From positions 124,001 through 188,000 of the forward strand of contig NZ_SZPX01000002.1 in NCBI RefSeq assembly GCF_005217605.1: DNA of 64,000 nt, written 5' to 3'. This document shows positions 55,243 to 64,000 of the stretch, piece by piece. This DNA comes from Sulfurimonas crateris. GTDB taxonomy: Bacteria > Campylobacterota > Campylobacteria > Campylobacterales > Sulfurimonadaceae. The notes beneath the pieces were generated by a model that was not told the DNA's origin, did no database searches, and was given only the letters and a program-made list of their open reading frames with translations. Position 1 is the stretch's first letter. Every line of letters begins with the position of its first letter. The position numbers and the translations under genes were made by a program.

Positions 55243-57462
55243 TTATTTCGTATTTGAGTTAACATACTTGCGCAGAGTGTCAAAAAGTTTTTCAAGATCT
55301 ATCGGTTTTATAAGGTGTCCATTCATTCCTACGGCTTTTGTCTTCTCTATCTCTTCGCTCATAGCATTCGCGGTAAGGGCAATAATAGGAGTATCGCTAT
55401 CCATGCTTCTGATGATTCTGGTTGCTTCATATCCGTCCATAACAGGCATCTGCAGATCCATAAAGATAAGCTCGTATTTATCTTTTTCAAACATCTCAAC
55501 AGCCTCTTTGCCGTTTTTTGCAATATCTATCTTTTCTACACACTCTTCAAGCAGTCCAAGAAGCACAAGCTGGTTCGTCTCATTGTCCTCAACTATAAGA
55601 ACTCTTTTTGCATCTATGAACTCTTTGCTGAATTCTATTTTTTTCTTCTCTTTTGCTTTTCTTATAAACTCCGTCTCTTTTAGTTTTATCTCAAAGATAA
55701 AAGAGCTCCCTATGTTCTCTCTGCTCTCAACCCATATCTTTCCGCCCATAAGCTCAACAAGCTGTTTTGAGATCGCCAGGCCAAGTCCTGTCCCTCCGTA
55801 CTTTCTTGTGGTGCTGCTGTCAGCCTGAGAGAAGAGTTTAAATAGTTTTGTCTGCTCCCTCTGGCTAAGGCCTATTCCTGAATCATGGACTTTAAATCTG
55901 TATTTTGACTCTTGCACTTTAGCAACATAGATGTTTATCTTTCCATTTTTTGGAGTAAACTTAATGGCATTTCCGATCAGATTGGTCAGTATTTGCGAGA
56001 TCCTAAGAGCATCGCCGATAAAGTAACTTCCGACATTGTTTGCATAATCCACTGAGATAGTTATATTTTTTTGGTTTGCTATCACTTCAAGTGGGGATAT
56101 GACCTTATCTATGGTATCTTTTAAGTTGAATTCAATCTTCTCTATCTTCATCTTTCCAGCTTCTATCTTTGAGAAATCCAAAATATCGTTTATTATGTTA
56201 AGAAGCGATTTTGCCGAGTCATCTATCTTGTCGAGGTAGTTTTTCTGTTTCTCGTTTAGGTCTGTTTTGAGAAGCAGACGGCTTATGCCTATCAGACCGT
56301 TCATAGGAGTTCTTATCTCATGCGACATATTTGCCAAAAACTGTGACTTTGCTTTTGTTGCATTTTGGGCAATGGTCTTCTCTTTCTCAAGCTCTTTTGT
56401 ACGCTCTTTTACTATTGTCTCAAGATTCATACGCTGTTTTATATTGAAGTAGATGACCGTCAGCAGAATCATAAGCCCAAAAAATGCAGCGGCGTTTATC
56501 ATAAAGTACTCATATATCATATTGTGAAGATATTTACTTTTTGTGTATGAGACAAGGTATGCCATCGTAACTTGGTTTTGAATATTTTTAATAGGTAAAA
56601 AAGAGATTATATATGAGTCATCCAAGTGATGCGTATAGAGCGAAAAGGAGTTGTTGTGGGTTATGTTTTTTGTTATCTCATCTTTTAGCTCTTTGTTCGA
56701 GAGAAGAGTTTGCGGAAAGATCTTTCTCTTTTTTGTCTTTGTGTTTAGAAACAAAAAGTCTTCATGCTCCAAGCTCTGTGTATAGTTTGAGTTAAAGTCA
56801 TTGCTATACTCAACAACATCAAAGATACTCTTTCTGACTATAAAGTTTGTGTATGTGTCGTGAAGTTCAAGCATAGCGTCTTGCATACTTTGAGACGAGA
56901 AAGATATTTCGGCAGCTCCCAAATACTCTTCATTATAAAAGAGAGGAAAAACGTTTCTAAAAGCGTGTGTTCCTTTCCCCTCTTCAAAGCCGCTTATAGG
57001 CTCTTTTGTTCTGTTGGTATAAGCAAAGGAATAGCGCACCAAGGAGAGATCGTCACCGTATACATCTCTTTTGTGGACCCTTAGAAATGATCTGTTGTCT
57101 TCAAAGACGAAGTGAATAATATTTACGCCTATCTCTCTTAGATTGTAAAAATGCGGAAGAAGTTCAAAGTAGAGCATAGTGCGAAGCATATCTCGCTCAT
57201 CTTTATCTTTCGTATTTTTGGCATTGTTGAAAAGCTTTAAAACTCTATTGCTGTTAAAGACCTCTTGATTTATGATCTGTGATACAACACTGTATCTATC
57301 AGTTGTGACTTTATAGCTGTGGGTAAGATTGCTTACTTCTTGATTAAGTAGGAGTTCAAGGCGTGAATTTCTATCGTTAGTAGTAATCGTATAGACAGAT
57401 GAGTAGAGGAGTATAAACAGGAGGATGATGAAAATTTTGATTGTACCTAAAGAGAATCTCAA
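55243..57462 (-). CDS. Hybrid sensor histidine kinase/response regulator
   Basis: A 739-residue membrane sensor. Two TM segments (about 8-25 and 322-345) flank a periplasmic domain that looks Cache-like. Next come an H-box ([21 protein letters not shown]), an HATPase ([32 protein letters not shown]) and a C-terminal receiver ([12 protein letters not shown]; phospho-acceptor in [15 protein letters not shown]). TTG start is likely. It ends 29 bases before the cytochrome gene and may head the cytochrome-lpxB-gnnB-gnnA operon. No partner phosphotransfer protein is adjacent. Confidence 0.88.
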   Translation of the reverse strand: MRFSLGTIKIFIILLFILLYSSVYTITTNDRNSRLELLLNQEVSNLTHSYKVTTDRYSVVSQIINQEVFNSNRVLKLFNNAKNTKDKDERDMLRTMLYFELLPHFYNLREIGVNIIHFVFEDNRSFLRVHKRDVYGDDLSLVRYSFAYTNRTKEPISGFEEGKGTHAFRNVFPLFYNEEYLGAAEISFSSQSMQDAMLELHDTYTNFIVRKSIFDVVEYSNDFNSNYTQSLEHEDFLFLNTKTKKRKIFPQTLLSNKELKDEITKNITHNNSFSLYTHHLDDSYIISFLPIKNIQNQVTMAYLVSYTKSKYLHNMIYEYFMINAAAFFGLMILLTVIYFNIKQRMNLETIVKERTKELEKEKTIAQNATKAKSQFLANMSHEIRTPMNGLIGISRLLLKTDLNEKQKNYLDKIDDSAKSLLNIINDILDFSKIEAGKMKIEKIEFNLKDTIDKVISPLEVIANQKNITISVDYANNVGSYFIGDALRISQILTNLIGNAIKFTPKNGKINIYVAKVQESKYRFKVHDSGIGLSQREQTKLFKLFSQADSSTTRKYGGTGLGLAISKQLVELMGGKIWVESRENIGSSFIFEIKLKETEFIRKAKEKKKIEFSKEFIDAKRVLIVEDNETNQLVLLGLLEECVEKIDIAKNGKEAVEMFEKDKYELIFMDLQMPVMDGYEATRIIRSMDSDTPIIALTANAMSEEIEKTKAVGMNGHLIKPIDLEKLFDTLRKYVNSNTK

Positions 57463-57584
57463 CCGGCCCGCCTTCTTTTATCTCTGGATTAGTATAGCCT
57501 AAATATATTAAAAAGTTATTAGATTAATCTTATTTATAAGTCATAATCCACTACAATTTCGTTAACAGATTAAAGGTTGGGTAG

Positions 57585-58781
57585 ATGGTAATAAAAAATG
57601 CGACGGTTTGCGATATACACGGCGAGAGAGTAACAGATGTACGCATAGAAGATGGCATAGTAACAGAGATGGCAGATGGGCTCTCATGCAGCGAGATGCT
57701 AGATGCAAGCTCTCTTTACTTTATGCCTCTTTTGGTGGAGACGAACGCAAGGGTTCAAGACTCCTCTTTAAATGCAAAGAACATAAAAGCGCTCTCAGAA
57801 GAAGCTCTAAGTGCAGGGATTGGACACGTTGTGTTAAATCCAGACACAGCTCCCGCAATAGATAATGAGATAGTTTTAGAGTTTGCCCAAAACGGTTTGC
57901 ATGAGTTAAAGGGTGCAAAAGTAAATCTTATGTTAAATTCTCTTAAAGAGGATAACACCCTTAGCAATATCGCCATCTTACTAAAGAGAGGCTCAGTCGC
58001 ACCATATATGAGCACGATCGCTAAAAATGACGTTGCCATCAAGATAGCAGAGTATTGCCAGATGTATGGAGTAACACTCTTTTGCAAGGCGGAAGACAAC
58101 TCTCTGATATCCAGCGGCGTTATGCTAGAGGGCGATATCAGCTCAAAACTTGGACTTGCAGGCATACCTGATCTGAGCGAAGTGCTGCATGTATCTCGTA
58201 TGATAGAGATAGCAAGACATTTTAAGATAAAGATACTTTTTAAGTCGATCGCATCTCCGCGTTCTATCTACCTTATAGACAAAGCAAAACAAGACGGAGT
58301 AGATGTCACGTGCGAGGTATCCATCCACCATCTAAGCAACTCGGATGAGGCTTGTCAAAACTTCAACACCACAGCAAAGTTAAATCCTCCTCTCTCTTCA
58401 AAAGAGGATCTCAAACTTTTGCAGGAGGCTCTTAAAGAGGGTAAGATAGACATACTCACAACTCTTCATCAGCCAAGCTCTCCTCTAAACAAAGAGGTTG
58501 CTTTTTATGATGCGGCTTACGGCTGTGAGGGTCTAAAAAATGCAATGAGCGTCTACTATACAAAACTTGTAAAGAGCGGCATTATATCTATGCAAGAGCT
58601 TGTAAAACTCTGCGTGCAAAATCCATCTCGCTCAATCGGAGAGAGCGCAGGGGAGATAAAGGTCGGAAGCAGAGCAAATGCGATGCTGTTCAATCCTGAT
58701 GAGAAAGTTATGATGGATGAGAAACTATCTTTGTACTGCGGTGAAGAACTTTACGGCAGGGTTGAGAAGATTTTTAATTGA
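57585..58781 (+). CDS. Dihydroorotase-like protein without metal ligands (PyrX/PyrC2 type)
   Basis: A 398-residue amidohydrolase-fold protein related to class I dihydroorotase: SLYFMPLLVETN replaces the usual segment with the HxH metal motif (N54 and R56 for the histidines), and the TDHAPH motif is replaced by TLHQPS. EVSIHHLSNSDE and TTAKLNPPLSSKEDLK are kept. It is therefore probably not a hydrolase; in Pseudomonas a similar inactive PyrC' is a structural partner of aspartate transcarbamoylase. C. jejuni and H. pylori have similar second copies. RBS AAGG precedes the ATG. Confidence 0.78.
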   Translation: MVIKNATVCDIHGERVTDVRIEDGIVTEMADGLSCSEMLDASSLYFMPLLVETNARVQDSSLNAKNIKALSEEALSAGIGHVVLNPDTAPAIDNEIVLEFAQNGLHELKGAKVNLMLNSLKEDNTLSNIAILLKRGSVAPYMSTIAKNDVAIKIAEYCQMYGVTLFCKAEDNSLISSGVMLEGDISSKLGLAGIPDLSEVLHVSRMIEIARHFKIKILFKSIASPRSIYLIDKAKQDGVDVTCEVSIHHLSNSDEACQNFNTTAKLNPPLSSKEDLKLLQEALKEGKIDILTTLHQPSSPLNKEVAFYDAAYGCEGLKNAMSVYYTKLVKSGIISMQELVKLCVQNPSRSIGESAGEIKVGSRANAMLFNPDEKVMMDEKLSLYCGEELYGRVEKIFN

Positions 58782-58820
58782 TAATGTGATAAGATTCCAA
58801 AAAAAAATCAAGGATAAAAA

Positions 58821-59057
58821 ATGTTACACGAATACAGAGACATTATTACACATATGAAAGAGAACAGCGCAGCAAATGCCCACTTTTTAAGAATTTTTGA
58901 CAAGCATAACGAGCTTGACGATAAAATAACAAAAGCTGAGAACGGCGAGTTGGTATTGACTGACAAAGAGGTAGAGACTCTTAAAAAAGAGAAGCTGTTG
59001 TTAAAAGATGAGGCTTATGCGATTCTAATCCAGTATAAAAAAGAGCACAGCCTGTAA
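58821..59057 (+). CDS. DUF465 (YdcH-family) protein
   Basis: A 78-residue helical, charged protein with the DUF465 layout (FLRIFDKHNELDDKITKAENG...EVETLKKEKLLLKDEAYAILIQY). A coiled coil is likely; function unknown. AAGGAT precedes the ATG. It follows the dihydroorotase-like gene by 39 bases. Confidence 0.85.
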   Translation: MLHEYRDIITHMKENSAANAHFLRIFDKHNELDDKITKAENGELVLTDKEVETLKKEKLLLKDEAYAILIQYKKEHSL

Positions 59058-59060
59058 TAT

Positions 59061-59080
59061 AATCCATCATTTTTGATGGA

Positions 59081-59082
<2 letters not shown>
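59061..59082. terminator. Bidirectional terminator hairpin
   Basis: Perfect stem AATCCATCA-TTTT-TGATGGATT between the convergent DUF465 and tgt genes; its right arm includes bases of the tgt stop codon. No T-tract follows, so strength is uncertain. Confidence 0.55.
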
Positions 59083-60235
<1,153 letters not shown>

Positions 60236-60301
60236 TTATAACAAAAGAAATTAAGTCCAGTTAGTGTAAAATTTTAAAAAATATTTTATCAAGGTGTTTT
60301 A

Positions 60302-60868
60302 ATGGCAACTGTAGGTATGAGTGATATCAAAAAAGGCGTTCGCTTAATTATTGGCGAAGTCCCATATAGAGTAGTAGAGTTTCAACATGTTAAACCGGGT
60401 AAGGGTGCAGCGTTTGTTCGTATGAAAGTTAAGAGTTTTTTAAACGGCAAAGTTGTTGATAAAACTGTTCACGCCGGAGATAAGTTTGAAGTTCCTGAGA
60501 TAACTTACAAAACTATGCAGTATCTTTACGATGACGGTGAGCAGTACCAGTTTATGGACAATGAGAGCTATGAGCAGCTTGGACTTAGCTATGAGCAGTG
60601 TGATGATGCGTCAAAGTGGTTTAAAGACGGGATCAACGTTGATATAGTATTCTACAAAGGAAAGGCTATCACCGTAACTGCTCCTGAAGTTATGGAGCTT
60701 GTAATTACGGATACTCCTCCAAACTTTAAAGGTGACACTTCAAGCGGAAGCAAAAAACCTGCTACTCTTGAGACAGGTGCCGTTGTGCAGGTTCCTTACC
60801 ACGTTTTAGAGGGTGATACTATTAAAGTAAATACTGTAGAGGGTGAATACTTAGAAAAAGTAAAATAG
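60302..60868 (+). CDS. efp: Elongation factor P
   Basis: Rescues ribosomes stalled at polyproline. The modification site is K34 in VKPGKGAAFVR, the position beta-lysylated by EpmA/EpmB in other bacteria; those genes are not in this window. The three OB-like domains and the C-terminal VPYHVLEGDTIKVNT are intact. Length 188 is normal. AAGGTG precedes the ATG. Confidence 0.97.
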   Translation: MATVGMSDIKKGVRLIIGEVPYRVVEFQHVKPGKGAAFVRMKVKSFLNGKVVDKTVHAGDKFEVPEITYKTMQYLYDDGEQYQFMDNESYEQLGLSYEQCDDASKWFKDGINVDIVFYKGKAITVTAPEVMELVITDTPPNFKGDTSSGSKKPATLETGAVVQVPYHVLEGDTIKVNTVEGEYLEKVK

Positions 60869-60883
60869 TCTCTGCGTTTAACT

Positions 60884-60915
60884 ATTGCCTGCATCTAAAA
60901 CGATATGCAGGCAAT
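60884..60915. terminator. Perfect 11-bp hairpin after efp, possible terminator
   Basis: Arms ATTGCCTGCAT (60884-60894) and ATGCAGGCAAT (60905-60915) around a ten-base loop, in the gap between efp and the small cytochrome gene. No T-tract follows, so it is a weak intrinsic terminator or an mRNA-protecting stem. Confidence 0.5.
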
Positions 60916-60992
60916 TGAAAGGCTGAACAATGAAAGATTTTTCACTTTTTAATATCTTGCCGACATGTGTAATCAGATTTTAAGGGAGATTC

Positions 60993-61391
60993 ATGAGTAC
61001 GATGGGTAATAGTGTTTTTTGTCAGAGGTTGTTTTGTTTGTTTTGTTGCTGCGCTTTTTTATTTCCATTTTCTTTGGGTGCGGTATCAACATTTAAGGGG
61101 CAGTTAGTCTACTTAAAAGAGTGCAGAGTATGCCATTTAAGCAGCAAGATATTTGTAGGTACGCACAGCTCTAGTGAGTGGGAAAAAATGCTTGATGCAA
61201 AGGGGAAAAGGCTCTCGGATATTCATCTAAATGCGGAAGAAAAATATGTGAACTCCAAAGATAGGATCCGCAAAAGTTCTCATAAATATTTTAAGAGTGA
61301 ATATTACAGTAAAAAATATCATGAGCTGAGAGATTTTATAGTGGAGAGTGCGAAAAAAAATGAAGCCAGAGATGCGATCTACAGAGAGTAA
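60993..61391 (+). CDS. Small monoheme c-type cytochrome, paralogue of 13119-13454
   Basis: A 132-residue exported protein with a cysteine-rich, strongly hydrophobic N-terminus (FCLFCCCAFLFPFSLGA) and heme motif CRVCH. It shares with the 13119 protein FKGQ near the mature N-terminus, EW, AKGKRLSDIHL and SHKYFKSEYYSK, with an insertion of about eight residues between the last two. RBS GGGAG lies before the ATG; an ATG three codons later is also possible. Electron-transfer role is likely, partner unknown. Confidence 0.78.
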   Translation: MSTMGNSVFCQRLFCLFCCCAFLFPFSLGAVSTFKGQLVYLKECRVCHLSSKIFVGTHSSSEWEKMLDAKGKRLSDIHLNAEEKYVNSKDRIRKSSHKYFKSEYYSKKYHELRDFIVESAKKNEARDAIYRE

Positions 61392-61426
61392 AAAAGTATT
61401 ATTACTCAATATTAAGTCAAATTTAC

Positions 61427-61432
61427 TATAAT
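61427..61432 (+). promoter_or_regulatory. Putative -10 box of dnaE
   Basis: TATAAT 29 bases upstream of the dnaE ATG, in the 70-base gap after the cytochrome gene. AATATAGGC before the start is a poor ribosome-binding site. Confidence 0.45.
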
Positions 61433-61461
61433 AAATTTAAAAAAATATAGGCAAATTTATT

Positions 61462-64000
61462 ATGAGCGCTCAACCATTTACCCACTTACATCTTCACACC
61501 GAATACTCACTTCTTGACGGTGCAAATAAACTTACAAATTTGGTATCGCAGGTTAAAAAGCTCGGCATGACAAGCGTCGCTATGACCGACCACGGAAATA
61601 TGTTCGGCGCAATCGATTTTTACAAACAGATGAAAGATGCCGACATAAAGCCGATAATAGGGATGGAGGGCTACATCCATAACGGCGAAACGCTTGATGA
61701 CAAAAGCACGAAGCAGAGATTTCATATCTGTCTTTTTGCAAAGAATCAAAAGGGGTACGAAAATCTTATGTACCTCTCTTCAAAAGCTTTTATAGACGGC
61801 TTTTACTACTTTCCTCGTATCAACAAACAAGAGCTGCGCGAACACTCAGAGGGGCTGATCTGCACAAGCGCGTGTCTGCAGGGCGAGGTGAACTGGCACT
61901 TAAATACGGCAAACGAGAGAAATGTAAAGAATGGAGCACTCGGATATGAGGGTGCAAAAGCGGTCGCGCAGGAGTACAAAGATATTTTCGGCGATGACTT
62001 CTACCTAGAACTAATGCGCCACGGCATAGGCGATCAGCTCCATATTGACGAGCAGGTGCTTCGTCTGGGAAAAGAGCTTGACATCAAGGTCGTTGCCACA
62101 AACGACACCCACTACACCTTTCCTGGTGATGCACAGTATCACGAGGCGTTTATGTGTATCGGGATGAATAAACTCTACGACGACCCAAATCGTATGCGCC
62201 ACTCCGTGCATGAGTTTTACCTAAAATCCCCAGAGCAGATGGCGCGTCTTTTTGCCGACATACCCGAAGCCATCACCCATACACAAGAGATCGTAGACAA
62301 GTGTAACTTGGAGCTAAAACTGGGTGATCCGATCCCTCCGAACTTTAAGTTTACAAGAGAGTACGCAAGAGAAGAGGGTCTGGAGATAAACAACCAAGAT
62401 GATGAGCCTCTGGGAGATGATGCGACCAAAGAGCAGAAGAGAGCTTGGAAGAGTGCGGCGGATAAAAATGATGCCGAGTATTTTATATACCGCTGTGAAC
62501 TCGGACTTATAGAGAGGTTACAGCATGTTCCTCAAGAGAGACATGAGGAGTATAAAAAGAGACTAGAGTTTGAGATGGATGTTATCAACTCAATGAAGTT
62601 TCCCGGCTATATGCTTATAGTCTGGGACTTTGTCAAAGTTGCCAAAGAGATGGGTATTGCGGTAGGACCTGGGCGTGGTAGTGCGGCTGGAAGCCTTGTC
62701 GCTTATTCGCTTGGTATTACCGACATTGACCCGATGAAGTATGATCTGCTTTTTGAGAGATTTTTGAACCCGGAACGTGTAAGTATGCCCGATATAGATA
62801 TGGACTTTATGCAGGCTCGCCGTGGAGAGGTGATAGACTATGTTGTTGAGAAGTATGGGCGAAATCAGGTCGCACAGATAATCACGTTTGGTTCGCTTCT
62901 GGCAAAAGGTGTCATCCGCGACGTAGCTCGCGTTCTTGACATGCCGCTCTCTCAAGCCGATGCGATGGCAAAGCTTGTTCCTGACGAGCTTGGAATAACA
63001 CTCAACGGGAAGAAAAAAGGAGATGAGTTTATTGCGGGAGCTTTTCAAAAAGAGCCAAAACTTCAAGAACTCATCCAAAACGATGCAAATGCCGCAAGAG
63101 TTTGGGAGTTTGCTAAAAAACTCGAAGGGCTTAAGCGCAACTCGGGGATACATGCGGCAGGTGTGGTCATCTCAAATGAAGAGCTCTGGAAAAAGACCCC
63201 TATCTATAAACCATCCGGCGAGAATGTTTTTGTAACGCAATACTCTCTTAACTATCTTGAAGATGTTGATCTTATCAAGTTCGACTTCTTGGGGCTTAAA
63301 ACTCTCGACGTGATCGACAACGCCATAAAGCTTATAAAATTTCGTTACAACAAAGAGGTTGTCTGGCACGAGATAGATGAAAACGACCCTAAAGTTTACG
63401 ACGTTATACGCGGCGGAAACACGGTGGGGATGTTCCAGATAGAGAGTTCTGGTATGCAGGATCTAAACAAGCGTCTAAAGCCCGACAGTTTTGAAGACCT
63501 TATCGCGGTCTTGGCACTCTACCGTCCGGGACCGATGGAGTCGGGGATGCTTGACAGTTTTATCGAGAGAAAGCACGGCAGAGAGAAGATAGAGTACACT
63601 TTTGATACGATGGAACCAATTTTAGAGAACACATACGGGGTCATCGTATATCAAGAGCAGGTCATGCAGATAGTTCAGACCATCGGAGGCTTCTCTCTTG
63701 GCTATTCAGATATTATCCGCCGCTCTATGGGTAAGAAAAAGGATATGTCCGTCTACAACGACGAGTTTGCAAGAGGTGCGCAAAGCCAAGGTCTTGATTA
63801 TGCTGAGGCATCCAAGCTATTTGACCTCATTGAGAAATTTGCTGGGTACGGTTTTAACAAATCGCACTCTGCGGCTTATGCGATGATAACCTTTCAGACC
63901 GCATGGCTAAAGACATACTATCCAAACGAGTTTATGGCGGCGCTTCTAACCTCGGACAAAGACAATACCGACAAGGTCGTACGCTACATAGATGAGACCA
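61462..64000 (+). CDS. dnaE: DNA polymerase III alpha subunit, 3' end outside window
   Basis: Replicative polymerase catalytic subunit; 846 codons are visible. The N-terminal PHP domain starts THLHLHTEYSLLDG with VAMTDHGN. The polymerase active site has GPGRGSAAGSLVAYSLGI and the catalytic aspartates in MPDIDMDF (D444, D446, D448 region). The finger region continues (YGVIVYQEQVMQI; KFAGYGFNKSHSAAYA). No intein interrupts the visible part. The remaining third (C-terminal OB fold and clamp/tau-binding parts) lies beyond the window. Confidence 0.97.
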   Translation, partial: MSAQPFTHLHLHTEYSLLDGANKLTNLVSQVKKLGMTSVAMTDHGNMFGAIDFYKQMKDADIKPIIGMEGYIHNGETLDDKSTKQRFHICLFAKNQKGYENLMYLSSKAFIDGFYYFPRINKQELREHSEGLICTSACLQGEVNWHLNTANERNVKNGALGYEGAKAVAQEYKDIFGDDFYLELMRHGIGDQLHIDEQVLRLGKELDIKVVATNDTHYTFPGDAQYHEAFMCIGMNKLYDDPNRMRHSVHEFYLKSPEQMARLFADIPEAITHTQEIVDKCNLELKLGDPIPPNFKFTREYAREEGLEINNQDDEPLGDDATKEQKRAWKSAADKNDAEYFIYRCELGLIERLQHVPQERHEEYKKRLEFEMDVINSMKFPGYMLIVWDFVKVAKEMGIAVGPGRGSAAGSLVAYSLGITDIDPMKYDLLFERFLNPERVSMPDIDMDFMQARRGEVIDYVVEKYGRNQVAQIITFGSLLAKGVIRDVARVLDMPLSQADAMAKLVPDELGITLNGKKKGDEFIAGAFQKEPKLQELIQNDANAARVWEFAKKLEGLKRNSGIHAAGVVISNEELWKKTPIYKPSGENVFVTQYSLNYLEDVDLIKFDFLGLKTLDVIDNAIKLIKFRYNKEVVWHEIDENDPKVYDVIRGGNTVGMFQIESSGMQDLNKRLKPDSFEDLIAVLALYRPGPMESGMLDSFIERKHGREKIEYTFDTMEPILENTYGVIVYQEQVMQIVQTIGGFSLGYSDIIRRSMGKKKDMSVYNDEFARGAQSQGLDYAEASKLFDLIEKFAGYGFNKSHSAAYAMITFQTAWLKTYYPNEFMAALLTSDKDNTDKVVRYIDET

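Noticed and set aside
61462-64000. Possible intein in dnaE
   Set aside because: The visible frame aligns continuously through PHP, palm and finger motifs with no inserted block.

Overview
The window is a gene-dense, low-GC stretch of a Campylobacterota chromosome, most likely Sulfurimonas or a close relative (inference). Two blocks keep the gene order I know from Campylobacter jejuni. The first (4843-13034) is small hypothetical, exported protein, polyprenyl synthase, hemA, proS, FxsA-like, hemC, ubiD. The second (16715-26508) is HIT protein, pheS, pheT, aroA, ispH, rpsA, small membrane protein, serA. NMT1/THI5-type sensor kinases, many two-component proteins and small c-type cytochromes fit a respiratory, chemolithotrophic lifestyle. 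No rRNA, tRNA, CRISPR array, phage or complete insertion sequence was seen, and no gap without a gene exceeds 300 bases.

Layout. 1-4762: end of nadE, a DegT aminotransferase, lpxK, argB and a stand-alone MnmC oxidase-like protein. 4843-13034: heme, prenyl and menaquinone genes with an unusually short prolyl-tRNA synthetase. 13119-17071: a small monoheme cytochrome, argH, an OsmC-like protein, a dispersed palindromic repeat, a lytic transglycosylase and a HIT protein. 17187-26508: translation, shikimate, isoprenoid and serine genes. 26584-32034 (minus strand): TolC, membrane-fusion protein and an RND pump split into two genes. 32128-35419: HD-GYP protein, coaX, short-form hisG, methyltransferase. 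35406-41494: a three-gene phosphorelay headed by a kinase with two solute-binding domains, divergent from a REC-GGDEF diguanylate cyclase and followed by a GGDEF relic. 41481-51042: metallophosphoesterase, methyltransferase, YceI, pdxA-pdxJ with a tiny lipoprotein, a DUF255 protein, an antiporter and dsbD. 51045-57462 (minus strand): hybrid kinase, cytochrome c, lpxB, gnnB-like, gnnA-like and an LpxA-like protein. 57585-64000: a dihydroorotase-like protein without metal ligands, DUF465, tgt, efp, a second small cytochrome and the start of dnaE.

Most notable points. (1) The LpxA homologue beside gnnA-gnnB-lpxB has lost all four active-site histidines of LpxA in an ungapped alignment. (2) A dispersed element of about 65 bp occurs twice in opposite orientation, each time between converging genes; its stem carries a compensatory base-pair change, and one copy provides the last codons and stop of pdxA. 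(3) The prolyl-tRNA synthetase lacks the INS editing domain. (4) Two paralogous small cytochromes share two histidines besides the CxxCH motif. (5) The phosphorelay/diguanylate cyclase intergenic region carries an 11-bp tandem repeat of the kind OmpR-family regulators bind, and both the cyclase and the HD-GYP gene look leaderless. (6) A 33-residue lipoprotein gene lies between the DUF255 gene and pdxJ. All alignments here were made by eye from remembered reference sequences; no database search was run.
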